A stretch of DNA of 20,565 nt from Algoriphagus sp. (lineage in GTDB: Bacteria; Bacteroidota; Bacteroidia; Cytophagales; Cyclobacteriaceae). The position numbers and the translations under genes were made by a program. Positions 7,462 through 14,954 of this stretch are shown in pieces. The stretch covers positions 1 to 20,565 of the forward strand of contig JALRIY010000012.1 in assembly GCA_023255285.1 (NCBI GenBank), read 5' to 3'. Numbering within the stretch: position 1 is the first letter of the stretch; every line of letters begins with the position of its first letter. Below the pieces are notes generated by a model. It was not told the DNA's origin. It saw only the letters and a program-made list of their open reading frames with translations, and made no database searches.

Positions 7462-9378
7462 ATGTCTAAACTCGCTCTGGTGCTTTTTTTGACGTTATTG
7501 GCTTTTTCAGCCGAGGCACAGACCTATTCGGTGACGGATGGAAGGGCGATTCGACTTTTTGAGGAGGGAGAAAATTTACGCTACCTGAAACGGTATTCTG
7601 AGGCTTTGCAAAAATATCAAGCAGCTTGGGAGCGATCAGCAGTTTTTTTTGAAGCCTATCAAAAAGGAGTCCAGTTATTAATCAGTCAAAGTCGGTTTTC
7701 TGAAGCAGAGGCGCTATGTCTACAAGGGAAAACTGCTGTCCTTCCTCAAAAAAGTCAATATCTCGTTGATTTTTCCTGGCTCCTTACCAGCATTTATTTG
7801 AAGCAAGGTCGATTTGAAGAAGCTTCTATGGAGTTTACACGAGTTGAAATAGGTGCTAATGAGGCTTTCAGAAAAGGAGACTATTTTTTAGAAATGAAGG
7901 AGCAGGTGGACTTTATCCGTCAGCAGTTACCATTAAAAATGACGATTGAAAAGGAGATACTTCCATCCCCGTTGAATGAATTTGCTTTGCAATATTTTCC
8001 AGTATTGACAGCAGATGGGAAGCAGCTTTTTTTTACTAGAAGATCAGGGACGACTACTTCAGATAAAGAAGATATTTTTTTCTCTCAGTTATTGCTTGAA
8101 CAGGGATGGACACTCCCTCAAAGTATTTCATCCAAAATTAATTCTTCTTTTAATGAGGGAACCTGTTCAATTACCGCCGATGGTAATTTTTTAATCTTCA
8201 CTTCCTGTGATGCGCCTGATAGTCAAGGAAGCTGTGATTTATACAGTGCGGAAAAGATGGAGGGAGAGTGGCAGGAGCCAAAGAACATGGGTGTCCGCAT
8301 CAACTCTTCATTTTGGGATTCACAGCCATCTTTATCCGCCGACGGGAGGCTATTATTCTTTTCTTCAGATCGACGTGGAGGATTGGGTGGAAATGACATT
8401 TGGTATTCGGTAAGAAATGCGGACGGGAGCTGGTCAGATGCAAAAAACTTGGGATCCCCGATTAATACTCCTAAGGATGAAATTTCACCCTTTTTATTTT
8501 TCAATAATGAGACGCTTTTTTTTGCTTCGGATGGGCATTTAGGATTTGGGGGGATGGACATATTTCTCTCTAGGGTATCGGAAGGGGGCTTTAAAGAACC
8601 AGAAAACCTTGGGCTTCCAATCAATGATCAGCAGGATCAGGTTGCACTTTTCATTACTGCTCAAAAAGATTATGCATACTACAGTGAGTTATCTACTTCT
8701 CCTCAATTGAAAGATCGAGCCTATCTGTATCGGTTTAAATTTCCTGAGCAAATTGACCTTGGGGAAAAACTTACGGTCACGGAAGGCAAGGTGTTTCATG
8801 CGAAAACTGGAGCCCCTATTTCTGCGAGCCTTTCTCTAGTTTCTTTAGCCAATGACAGTACTCGTTACCAATTTCAATCGGAAAGTAAAAACGGCTCTTT
8901 TATCATGTTGTATCCTGAGTGGTCAGAAGCAGGTCTCTATGTAGAAAAAGATGGGTTTTTGCCAAAAATTTACAATGTCCAGCGGGATTCTATCAAAAAT
9001 GTTAAGGATTTAAAGGTGGAATTAATCCCGATTGCTTTGGGGGAAGAATTTGTTTTTGATAACGTATTTTTTGATTTTGATAGTTTTGAGCTGAAGCAGG
9101 AATCTTTAAGTTCGCTACGTCGTCTGGAACGATTTTTACGAGTAAATCCCAGCGTTTCTATTCTGGTCGCTGGACATACGGATACTATTGGATCAGAAGA
9201 GTACAATCTTAAATTGAGTTTGCAGCGTGCAAAAAGCGTTCAGTTTTATTTGGAAACTGTGGGAATCTCTTCCAATCGAATAAAGGTCGCTGGGATGGGT
9301 TCTCGAGAGCCCTTGCTTCCAAATACTAGCAAAGCCAATCAAGCTAAAAACAGAAGAATAACGATTGAAATTAATTAA
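7462..9378 (+). CDS. PorE-like TPR/propeller/OmpA envelope protein
   Basis: 638 residues. An N-terminal signal peptide (cleavage near AEA/Q, residue 19-20) is followed by a TPR-like helical region (about 25-155). A PD40/WD40-like beta-propeller spans about 175-430, with repeated TADGK.LFF, SADGRLLFFSSDR and GG.DI[WF] blocks. A carboxypeptidase-regulatory-like domain covers about 435-520 and an OmpA C-terminal domain 530-638. GHTD (571-574) and the Arg-rich NRRITIEIN end are the peptidoglycan-binding features. This domain order is that of PorE, a periplasmic component of the type IX secretion system thought to anchor the machine to peptidoglycan. Bacteroidota carry several paralogues with the same layout, so the exact role is open and I give no symbol. 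It starts 4 nt after queE and has no clear terminator. Confidence 0.85.
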   Translation: MSKLALVLFLTLLAFSAEAQTYSVTDGRAIRLFEEGENLRYLKRYSEALQKYQAAWERSAVFFEAYQKGVQLLISQSRFSEAEALCLQGKTAVLPQKSQYLVDFSWLLTSIYLKQGRFEEASMEFTRVEIGANEAFRKGDYFLEMKEQVDFIRQQLPLKMTIEKEILPSPLNEFALQYFPVLTADGKQLFFTRRSGTTTSDKEDIFFSQLLLEQGWTLPQSISSKINSSFNEGTCSITADGNFLIFTSCDAPDSQGSCDLYSAEKMEGEWQEPKNMGVRINSSFWDSQPSLSADGRLLFFSSDRRGGLGGNDIWYSVRNADGSWSDAKNLGSPINTPKDEISPFLFFNNETLFFASDGHLGFGGMDIFLSRVSEGGFKEPENLGLPINDQQDQVALFITAQKDYAYYSELSTSPQLKDRAYLYRFKFPEQIDLGEKLTVTEGKVFHAKTGAPISASLSLVSLANDSTRYQFQSESKNGSFIMLYPEWSEAGLYVEKDGFLPKIYNVQRDSIKNVKDLKVELIPIALGEEFVFDNVFFDFDSFELKQESLSSLRRLERFLRVNPSVSILVAGHTDTIGSEEYNLKLSLQRAKSVQFYLETVGISSNRIKVAGMGSREPLLPNTSKANQAKNRRITIEIN

Positions 9379-9488
9379 ATCCTGAATAAATTTCTTGAGA
9401 GTGAATTGAGTTATTTTTTTTGAGAATTGATTAAATAATTATCCGTAGTTATGCTAGAGTTCCGGCAGGAGTACTAAAACCTGCAAAT

Positions 9489-9535
9489 GGTCCATAGACC
9501 ACAGTCTGCTGGCTGACGATCGCTCGTAGACCATA
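9489..9535. repeat. Degenerate TAGACCA intergenic repeat
   Basis: GGTCCATAGACC (9489-9500) has complementary GGTC/GACC ends, and TAGACCA occurs at 9495-9501 and again at 9527-9533. The piece resembles degenerate short intergenic repeats of the GACCATA type that I recall from Cyclobacteriaceae. That link comes from memory and is not shown by this sequence alone. Confidence 0.4.
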
Positions 9536-9629
9536 GCTCACCTGATTGAACTACAAACTTTATTTTATTAGGTAAATGGTGAAAAAGGGGATAATCATAT
9601 TGATTAGAATAGAATAGAAGGATCCGAAA

Positions 9630-9644
9630 TACTTTCCGAAAGTA
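9630..9644. promoter_or_regulatory. Palindromic putative operator upstream of queD
   Basis: TACTTTCCGAAAGTA is a perfect 7-bp inverted repeat around a single central base. It ends 27 bp before the queD -7 box, so it overlaps or abuts the -33 region, a usual place for a repressor or activator site. A second palindrome, AGTATACT, lies at 9651-9658. No regulator is identified. Confidence 0.5.
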
Positions 9645-9671
9645 AGAGGGAGTATACTTCCTATTTTTTTT

Positions 9672-9679
9672 TACTTTTG
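9672..9679 (+). promoter_or_regulatory. queD promoter, -7 box
   Basis: TACTTTTG matches TAnnTTTG exactly, 20 bp before the queD ATG, giving a short leader of about 14 nt. There is no clear -33 TTG; that position is occupied by the palindromic segment, which would fit activator-dependent or repressor-controlled transcription. Confidence 0.55.
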
Positions 9680-9699
9680 TGCCTTAGTCCACTCAAGAC

Positions 9700-10119
9700 A
9701 TGATTTACGTTTCGCGAAAGGAACATTTTAATGCTGCGCACAAACTTTGGAACCCTAACTGGTCCGAAGAAAAAAATTATGAGGTATTTGGACCTTGTGC
9801 GAATGTCAATTGGCATGGCCATAATTTCGAATTGATTGTAACGGTCAAAGGAAATCCTGACCCAAATACCGGCTTCGTAGTAGATTTAAAAGAACTTTCT
9901 GAGGTAACCAAACGCTTGTTGATCGACAAGGTAGATCATAAAAATCTCAACCTCGATGTCGACTTTATGGAAGGTAAGCTTGCGAGTTGTGAGGTGTTAG
10001 TGATGGAGTTTTGGAAGATTTTGGCTCCTGCGGTAAAAGAAATTACATCTACAGGCGCTTTGTACAAGCTGACTTTGTACGAGACTCCTCGAAATTTTGT
10101 GGAATACATGGGAGAATAA
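9700..10119 (+). CDS. queD: 6-carboxytetrahydropterin synthase / PTPS family
   Basis: 139-residue protein of the 6-pyruvoyl-tetrahydropterin synthase fold. The likely role is conversion of dihydroneopterin triphosphate to 6-carboxytetrahydropterin, the second step towards preQ0 and queuosine. The zinc-binding His residues are visible as His14 (FNAAHKL) and the His39/His41 pair in NWHGHNF. Cys33 (FGPCAN) fits the catalytic Cys, Asp79-His80 the DH pair, and Glu128 the conserved late Glu (YETPRN). The start is the only sensible ATG. The presence of queE in the same window supports the queuosine role over tetrahydrobiopterin synthesis, but the family cannot be split with certainty by eye. It has its own promoter and is followed by a terminator before lpxB. 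Confidence 0.9.
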   Translation: MIYVSRKEHFNAAHKLWNPNWSEEKNYEVFGPCANVNWHGHNFELIVTVKGNPDPNTGFVVDLKELSEVTKRLLIDKVDHKNLNLDVDFMEGKLASCEVLVMEFWKILAPAVKEITSTGALYKLTLYETPRNFVEYMGE

Positions 10120-10147
10120 AGTGGGATTTAGAAGGGATGTTTTTGGG

Positions 10148-10179
10148 AAGTAGGCAGTTTCGCCTACTTTTATTTTTTT
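10148..10179 (+). terminator. Rho-independent terminator of queD
   Basis: AAGTAGGC (10148-10155) pairs with GCCTACTT (10162-10169) around a 6-nt loop and is followed by TTA and seven T. It starts 28 nt after the queD stop and ends 18 nt before the lpxB start. Confidence 0.85.
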
Positions 10180-10197
10180 AAGCGCTACATACGTACG

Positions 10198-11310
10198 GTG
10201 GATAAAATTTACATCATTTCTGGAGAACGCTCGGGTGACCTTCATGCGAGTAATTTGGTGCTTTCTTTAAAGTCCATGAATTCCAAACTTCAGTTTCGAG
10301 GTATGGGAGGAAATTACTCTAAAAATGCGGGTGTTCGACTAGCCTTAGACTATAATTCAGTTTCTCTGATGGGATTTATAGAGGTGATTTTTGGCTTCCG
10401 GAAAGTACTTAAAGCCTTGACACTAGTCAAAAAAGATTTACTCAATTACCACGCGGATGCAGTAATTCTTGTAGACTTTGGGGGGTTTAATATGAAAATA
10501 GCAGCATTTGCAACTCAGCATGGGATTCCTGTGCATTATTACATTCCTCCCAAAGTGTGGGCTTGGAATCAAAAGCGGGCATTAAAATTAAAAGCGAGTA
10601 CGGATCAAGTATATTCTATTTTGCCATTTGAGCCCGATTTTTTTTCCAAGTTTGGGATGTTCGTTCAGTATGTAGGCAATCCCTTGTTAGATGAAATAAA
10701 GAAGTTTACGCCAAACGATTTTTTCATCAATAAAAACGAACTCTCTACCCAACCCATTGTTGCCTTACTGCCAGGTAGCAGAGCCCAAGAAGTCAGTGCC
10801 ATGTTGGCAAAGATGATCGCCTTAGTACCTGATTTTCCTCAGGTGCAATTTGTAGTTGCTGGGGTAGATAGCCTACCAGTAGCTACTTACGAATTAGCCC
10901 AAGCGAAAGGGATCAAAGTAATTTACAATCAAACCTACGATTTACTGTCCCATGCAACTGCGGCGGTGGTTACTTCTGGTACAGCTACTTTGGAGACATC
11001 CCTTTTTAACGTGCCTCAGCTTGTTGTTTACAGTACTTCTTGGTTGTCCTACCAGATTGGGAAGCGATTGATTCGTGTGCCTTATATTTCCCTTCCCAAT
11101 CTAATTGCAGGCCAGCAGGTGGTGCGGGAATTGATCCAAAATGATTTTTCACTTAAAAACCTTCAAGACGAGTTGCAACTACTATTGTATCATACGGAGC
11201 GTCGCAAACAGATTTTGGAAGGGTATACAAGGATTCGGGAGCGAATCGGGGAGGCACGGGCTTCAGATAAGGTAGCTCAGTTAATTTTGGAATCAATTGC
11301 AAAAAAATAA
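10198..11310 (+). CDS. lpxB: Lipid-A-disaccharide synthase
   Basis: GT19-family enzyme that joins UDP-2,3-diacylglucosamine and lipid X to give the lipid A disaccharide at the cytoplasmic face of the inner membrane. The 370-residue length is normal. The N-terminal SGERSGDLHASN matches the LpxB SGE.SGD signature. YVGNPLLDE, LLPGSRAQEV and the nucleotide-sugar segment TSGTATLETSL are also typical. The start codon is GTG (10198): there is no ATG at the right place, and the frame gives MDKIYIISGE directly. The queD terminator ends 18 nt upstream, and no good TAnnTTTG box is present in the remaining space, so its promoter is unclear; readthrough from queD is possible. Confidence 0.96.
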   Translation: MDKIYIISGERSGDLHASNLVLSLKSMNSKLQFRGMGGNYSKNAGVRLALDYNSVSLMGFIEVIFGFRKVLKALTLVKKDLLNYHADAVILVDFGGFNMKIAAFATQHGIPVHYYIPPKVWAWNQKRALKLKASTDQVYSILPFEPDFFSKFGMFVQYVGNPLLDEIKKFTPNDFFINKNELSTQPIVALLPGSRAQEVSAMLAKMIALVPDFPQVQFVVAGVDSLPVATYELAQAKGIKVIYNQTYDLLSHATAAVVTSGTATLETSLFNVPQLVVYSTSWLSYQIGKRLIRVPYISLPNLIAGQQVVRELIQNDFSLKNLQDELQLLLYHTERRKQILEGYTRIRERIGEARASDKVAQLILESIAKK

Positions 11311-11331
11311 ACCCCGAAAATATCGGGGTTT
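11309..11331. terminator. Bidirectional terminator between lpxB and clpX
   Basis: AAACCCCGA (11309-11317) pairs with TCGGGGTTT (11323-11331) around a 5-nt loop between two convergent genes. The stem starts inside the lpxB stop codon. On the minus strand it is followed by a long T-rich run (complement of the A run at 11301-11307), on the plus strand by a weaker TTCATTT. It probably serves both lpxB and clpX. Confidence 0.85.
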
Positions 11332-11335
11332 TCAT

Positions 11336-12559
11336 TTAAGCTACTTGCAGTTGCTTAAATTTCGAGTTGTCAAACTTGGACCGTGCGTAGTCTTCATCAA
11401 TAAGTAAGGTGGTTATACTTTTATCTGATGGGATTTCATACATCGCGTCGGTGACGATCGCTTCACAGATGGATCGAAGGCCACGCGCACCTAAATTATA
11501 CTCCACAGCCTTATCTACTATAAAGTCGAGTGCTCCCTCATCAAAAGTGAGTGTTACCCCTTCCATTGACATCAGTTTTGCATATTGCTTGACCAATGCA
11601 TTTTTTGGTTCAGTGAGTATTCGTTTTAAGGTAGATCGGTGCAATGGATCCAAATGGGTCAAAACAGGGAGCCTTCCAATCAATTCCGGGATTAATCCAA
11701 AGGCTTTTAGGTCTTGGGCAGTCACATATTGGAGGAGGTTTTCTCTGTTAGCAGTTGCATTGGTGGAGGCCGAATTGAATCCCATAGGTTGCGTATTCAT
11801 CCGTTTACCAATGTGTCTTGCAATTCCATCAAAAGCACCCCCACAGATGAAAAGGATGTTTTCGGTGTTGACAGCGATCATCTTTTGATCGGGATGTTTA
11901 CGGCCACCTTGAGGAGGAACGTTGACTACAGTGCCTTCCAGCAGCTTCAGTAAGGCTTGCTGAACCCCCTCACCACTCACGTCTCGAGTAATAGAGGGGT
12001 TGTCTGATTTTCTGGCAATTTTATCAACCTCGTCGATATAGACAATCCCTCGCTCCGCTTCTTCGACTTTGTAGTCTGCGGCTTGAAGTAGTCGGGTAAG
12101 GATGCTTTCCACATCTTCCCCTACATAGCCTGCCTCGGTTAATACGGTGGCGTCTGCAATACAAAAAGGGACTTCCAAGGTCTTGGCTAGGGTTTTGGCA
12201 AGATAGGTTTTTCCTGTTCCTGTATCTCCCACCATAATAATGTTGGACTTTTCGATCTTGATTTCGTCGGCTTCTTCCTTTTGCTGCAAGCGCTTGTAGT
12301 GGTTGTAAACTGCTACGGTTAGTACTTTTTTGGCATCTTCTTGTCCGATGACATATTGATCCAGGTACTGCGTGAGCTCTTTTGGCTTCTTAAGTTGGAA
12401 GGCAGGCGTAGTCGTAGACTTCTTATTTTTCTTGTCTTCACCCACAATTTCATGGGCTTGTTCAATACAGAAGTTGCAGATATGGGCAGAGATTCCCGAT
12501 ACCATTAAGTCTACGTCTTTTTTATTTCTCCCACAGAAGGAGCATGTAATTTGAGCCAT
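11336..12559 (-). CDS. clpX: ATP-dependent Clp protease ATP-binding subunit ClpX
   Basis: AAA+ unfoldase that feeds substrates to ClpP in the cytoplasm. All parts are visible in the 407 residues: an N-terminal C4 zinc-binding domain (Cys6, Cys9, Cys28, Cys31), Walker A GDTGTGKT (111-118), pore loop GYVG (144-147), Walker B IVYIDEVD (172-179), RKH loop (220-222), the arginine-finger region GLIPELIGRLPV and sensor 2 GARGLRS. Its ATG shares one base with the clpP stop (TAATG), which points to translational coupling and matched supply of the two subunits. Transcription ends at the shared terminator next to lpxB. Confidence 0.98.
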   Translation of the reverse strand: MAQITCSFCGRNKKDVDLMVSGISAHICNFCIEQAHEIVGEDKKNKKSTTTPAFQLKKPKELTQYLDQYVIGQEDAKKVLTVAVYNHYKRLQQKEEADEIKIEKSNIIMVGDTGTGKTYLAKTLAKTLEVPFCIADATVLTEAGYVGEDVESILTRLLQAADYKVEEAERGIVYIDEVDKIARKSDNPSITRDVSGEGVQQALLKLLEGTVVNVPPQGGRKHPDQKMIAVNTENILFICGGAFDGIARHIGKRMNTQPMGFNSASTNATANRENLLQYVTAQDLKAFGLIPELIGRLPVLTHLDPLHRSTLKRILTEPKNALVKQYAKLMSMEGVTLTFDEGALDFIVDKAVEYNLGARGLRSICEAIVTDAMYEIPSDKSITTLLIDEDYARSKFDNSKFKQLQVA

Positions 12560-13233
12560 TAGGTAGTTTTTTTAACCAATACTTCATCGATTAAGCCATA
12601 CTCTTTGGCTTCAGGTGCGCGCAACCAGTAGTCTCGGTCAGAGTCTTTTTCGATTTCCTCAAAGGATTTACCGGTGTGGTTGGCCAAGATTTGGTACAAT
12701 TCCTGACGCATGGCAAGGATGAGTTTCAAGGAGATTTCCATGTCTGTGGATTGACCTTGCATGCCGCCAGAAGGCTGGTGGATCATGACACGAGAGTGCT
12801 GCAATGCAGAACGTTTGTTTTTAGCTCCGCCTGCAAGTAATACAGCCCCCATAGAAGCGGCGATTCCAGTACATATAGTAGCTACATCTGGGCCAATGTA
12901 TTGCATGGTATCGTAAATGCCTAATCCAGCCGTTACAGAACCACCTGGACTGTTGATGTAAAGTAAAACGTCTTTTTTGGAGTCTACAGATTCCAAAAAG
13001 AGTAATTGGGCTACAATAATATTGGCGATATGGTCATCAACCCCAGTCCCTAAAAAGATAATTCGGTCCATGATTAGGCGGGAAAAGACATCAATCTCTC
13101 TGAAATTCTGCGGTCTTTCCTCAATTACTGAACGAGTCATATTTTCGATATGGGTAGTGTATTGGTCAAAGGCCGTACCACTAACGCCTTGGTTGTGAAT
13201 GGCGTATTTTCTGAATTCTTCCTTGTTGATCAT
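12559..13233 (-). CDS. clpP: ATP-dependent Clp protease proteolytic subunit
   Basis: Serine protease that forms the tetradecameric chamber of ClpXP. The triad is present: Ser127 in GIAASMGA, His152 in RVMIHQPSGG, and Asp201 in SDRDYWL. The oxyanion-loop Gly-rich segment SPGGSVTAG is also intact. At 224 residues the product has the usual length, including an N-terminal stretch of about 25-30 residues that may be a propeptide or axial loop. The ATG at 13233 is the first good start and follows an exact -7 box. It is the first gene of the clpP-clpX unit and lies directly downstream of tig, the common bacterial order tig-clpP-clpX. Confidence 0.98.
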   Translation of the reverse strand: MINKEEFRKYAIHNQGVSGTAFDQYTTHIENMTRSVIEERPQNFREIDVFSRLIMDRIIFLGTGVDDHIANIIVAQLLFLESVDSKKDVLLYINSPGGSVTAGLGIYDTMQYIGPDVATICTGIAASMGAVLLAGGAKNKRSALQHSRVMIHQPSGGMQGQSTDMEISLKLILAMRQELYQILANHTGKSFEEIEKDSDRDYWLRAPEAKEYGLIDEVLVKKTT

Positions 13234-13252
13234 GTCTTAGTTGTTCTAGGTA

Positions 13253-13260
13253 CAAAACTA
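13253..13260 (-). promoter_or_regulatory. clpP promoter, -7 box
   Basis: The minus strand reads TAGTTTTG, an exact TAnnTTTG, 19 nt upstream of the clpP ATG. The nearest upstream TTG is 26 nt away, longer than the usual spacing. The box directly abuts the T-tract of the tig terminator, so the two signals overlap. Confidence 0.55.
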
Positions 13261-13286
13261 AAAAAGTCCTTTAAAAAAGGACTTTT
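13260..13286 (-). terminator. Rho-independent terminator of tig
   Basis: An 11-bp perfect stem (AAAAGTCCTTT 13262-13272 with AAAGGACTTTT 13276-13286) with a 3-nt loop begins 20 nt after the tig stop. On the minus strand it runs into six T (13265-13260). It separates tig from the clpP-clpX unit. Confidence 0.85.
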
Positions 13287-13306
13287 CAATATAGTTTATA
13301 ATTCGA

Positions 13307-14635
13307 TTACTTGTCTAAAAGTTCCTTGAATTCGTCTATCGTAAGACTTTTCTCAGTCATTTTTATTTTCTCTTGAATCATTGCCAAAACCTTTTCATTG
13401 AGAACAGACGTCATCAAGTTCATGTAATTTTGGCCCTCATTTCCTTTGAGGTAATTATCCACGAATAAATCCATGCTGGATTCAAGCTGGGAACCTAATC
13501 CTGAGGATGCAAATTGCTCACGGATCATTTCCTTAGTTTTTTCAATGACATCCTCGTGCTCTGCTTGAATTCCATTTTCTTTAGCCACTTGGTTAGATAT
13601 AAGTGACCAAGATAGCTGCTTGGCATAGAGCGGGTATTCTTGCTCGACTTCGGTTTCAGTTACTTTTCCTTCGTTGGCTTTGATCAACCATTCCTTGAGG
13701 AAATCGTCTGGAAGGGCAAGACTAGTTTTTTCAACTACTAATTTCTTTAATTCTTCTTCGGTAAACACCTTGGATTCTTTATCGTAGTTTCCTTGAAGTG
13801 TTTCTTTTACCTTATCTTCAAATTCTTTTTTAGTTTTTACTTGATCTGGTCCGAAAATTTTATCGAAAAATTCCTGGTTAAGCTCTGCTTTTGCTTTCCG
13901 ATTTATATTTTTCACTGTAAAAGTATAACCACCTTTGGCAGCTTCCCCTTCTTGGTCTGAAAAACCAAAACCAGCAGTCCATTCATCGTTTTTAACTTCC
14001 TTACTTTGAAATTCCACTACCGCCTCTTTGCTCAAGCCGACAAACTTGCCTGCTAATTTTTTAGAAAGTTTGGTGGTGTCTAATGAGACAGTTTTTGAGA
14101 AGTCTGAACTAGTAGATTTTACGTCTCCATAGACAAAGTCACCTGCTTCTGAAACTTCAGGATTGGTGCTTTCGCCGTACTGTGAGGTTAGATTTTCGAT
14201 GGTCTCATCAATTAATTTTTGATCTACTTTAATGCGGTAGGTGATTCCTTTAAGAGACTGGTCCAATTTCACCTCAATAGACTCAACAAAACCGATTTTG
14301 TATTCAAATTCAAAATCCTTTTGATTTTTCCAGTCGATGGATGCTTCCACTTTTTCTACAGGTAAGGGTTCACCTAACACTTTAAAGGATTGTTCTTTGA
14401 GGTAGTTGTTCAGGGATTCTCCCAACAGGGCATTGATTTCCTCTACTAAAAGAGAAACGCCATACATGTTTTTTACCATGGACACTGGCGCTTTTCCAGG
14501 ACGGAAGCCTCGAATTACGGCCTTTTTGGCGTAGTCTTTAAGTTTTGCGTCAACCTTAGGTTGATAATCTGCCTCAATTAGTTTAATTTTAATAGAAGCT
14601 TGATTTGCGGTGTGCTTGTCTACTGTAATTTCCAA
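13307..14635 (-). CDS. tig: Trigger factor
   Basis: Ribosome-associated chaperone that meets nascent chains at the exit tunnel. I place the start at a TTG (14635-14633) giving MEITVDKHTANQASIK, which matches the usual Bacteroidota N-terminus, and a 442-residue protein. The longer open frame runs without a stop through an upstream terminator hairpin and into the tRNA-Leu gene, so it cannot be real. The ribosome-binding signature GFRPGKAP lies at 43-50. The central FKBP-like segment (about 150-245) is degenerate and may lack isomerase activity; the C-terminal part is a long helical chaperone domain. No ATG is available near the conserved start. It stands between the tRNA terminator and its own terminator, so it is probably transcribed separately. 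Confidence 0.95.
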   Translation of the reverse strand: MEITVDKHTANQASIKIKLIEADYQPKVDAKLKDYAKKAVIRGFRPGKAPVSMVKNMYGVSLLVEEINALLGESLNNYLKEQSFKVLGEPLPVEKVEASIDWKNQKDFEFEYKIGFVESIEVKLDQSLKGITYRIKVDQKLIDETIENLTSQYGESTNPEVSEAGDFVYGDVKSTSSDFSKTVSLDTTKLSKKLAGKFVGLSKEAVVEFQSKEVKNDEWTAGFGFSDQEGEAAKGGYTFTVKNINRKAKAELNQEFFDKIFGPDQVKTKKEFEDKVKETLQGNYDKESKVFTEEELKKLVVEKTSLALPDDFLKEWLIKANEGKVTETEVEQEYPLYAKQLSWSLISNQVAKENGIQAEHEDVIEKTKEMIREQFASSGLGSQLESSMDLFVDNYLKGNEGQNYMNLMTSVLNEKVLAMIQEKIKMTEKSLTIDEFKELLDK

Positions 14636-14663
14636 AGTATGTTCAATTATCTGGTGTTGAATT

Positions 14664-14709
14664 AAAAACCCCCAATCTCTTTCCTGTACTACAGGGGAGG
14701 GATTGAGGG
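14664..14709 (-). terminator. Terminator/attenuator-like hairpin between tRNA-Leu and tig
   Basis: On the minus strand CCCTCAATC (14709-14701) pairs with GATTGGGGG (14677-14669) through 9 bp including one T-G pair. It encloses a second perfect hairpin CCTGTA-G-TACAGG (14695-14683), and five T follow at 14668-14664. It ends 28 nt before the tig TTG and begins 9 nt after the tRNA. Confidence 0.7.
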
Positions 14710-14718
14710 CTTGTAGGG

Positions 14719-14800
14719 TGCGGATAGAGGGACTCGAACCCCCATGCCTCGCGGCGCTAGATCCTAAGTCTAGTGCGTCTACCAATTTCGCCACATCCGC
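14719..14800 (-). tRNA. tRNA-Leu (anticodon UAG)
   Basis: 82 nt. The acceptor stem is GCGGATG with TATCCGC (last pair G-T). The D-arm contains AATTGGTAGA. The anticodon stem CTAGA/TCTAG encloses CTTAGGA with anticodon TAG at 14766-14764. A class II variable arm follows, and the T-loop is TTCGAGT. The discriminator is A (14719); the following bases are CCC, so CCA is not encoded and must be added. It reads CUA and probably other CUN codons. Confidence 0.96.
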
Positions 14801-14843
14801 ATGTGACCAAAAGAAAAAGAGAGCTCTTTTCCAATTGTGGATG

Positions 14844-14875
14844 CAAAGGTATAGACATATTCTAATTTACTGCAA
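14844..14875 (-). promoter_or_regulatory. tRNA-Leu promoter
   Basis: On the minus strand a TTG (14875-14873) is followed after 21 nt by TACCTTTG (14851-14844), an exact TAnnTTTG. This is the best -33/-7 pair in the window. The implied transcription start is about 37 nt upstream of the tRNA 5' end. Confidence 0.7.
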
Positions 14876-14954
14876 GGCATTGAAAAAAAATTTCCAAAAA
14901 AAGTGGAATCCTGTTCGATTACCTGTCAAATTTGAAAACTCAAAATCACCCTAA

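Larger units (their letters stand above)
9379..9699. other. 321-bp intergenic region between the PorE-like gene and queD
   Basis: No coding sequence is supported on either strand. It holds, in order: an AT-rich stretch without a convincing terminator, a GCAGG/CCTGC inverted repeat (9465-9469 with 9480-9484), a degenerate TAGACCA repeat (9489-9535), a 15-bp palindrome (9630-9644), an AGTATACT palindrome (9651-9658) and the queD -7 box. Confidence 0.7.

Noticed and set aside
14636..14794. 53-codon N-terminal extension of trigger factor
   Set aside because: It is a translation of the tRNA-Leu gene and the terminator hairpin; the conserved trigger-factor N-terminus begins at the TTG at 14635.
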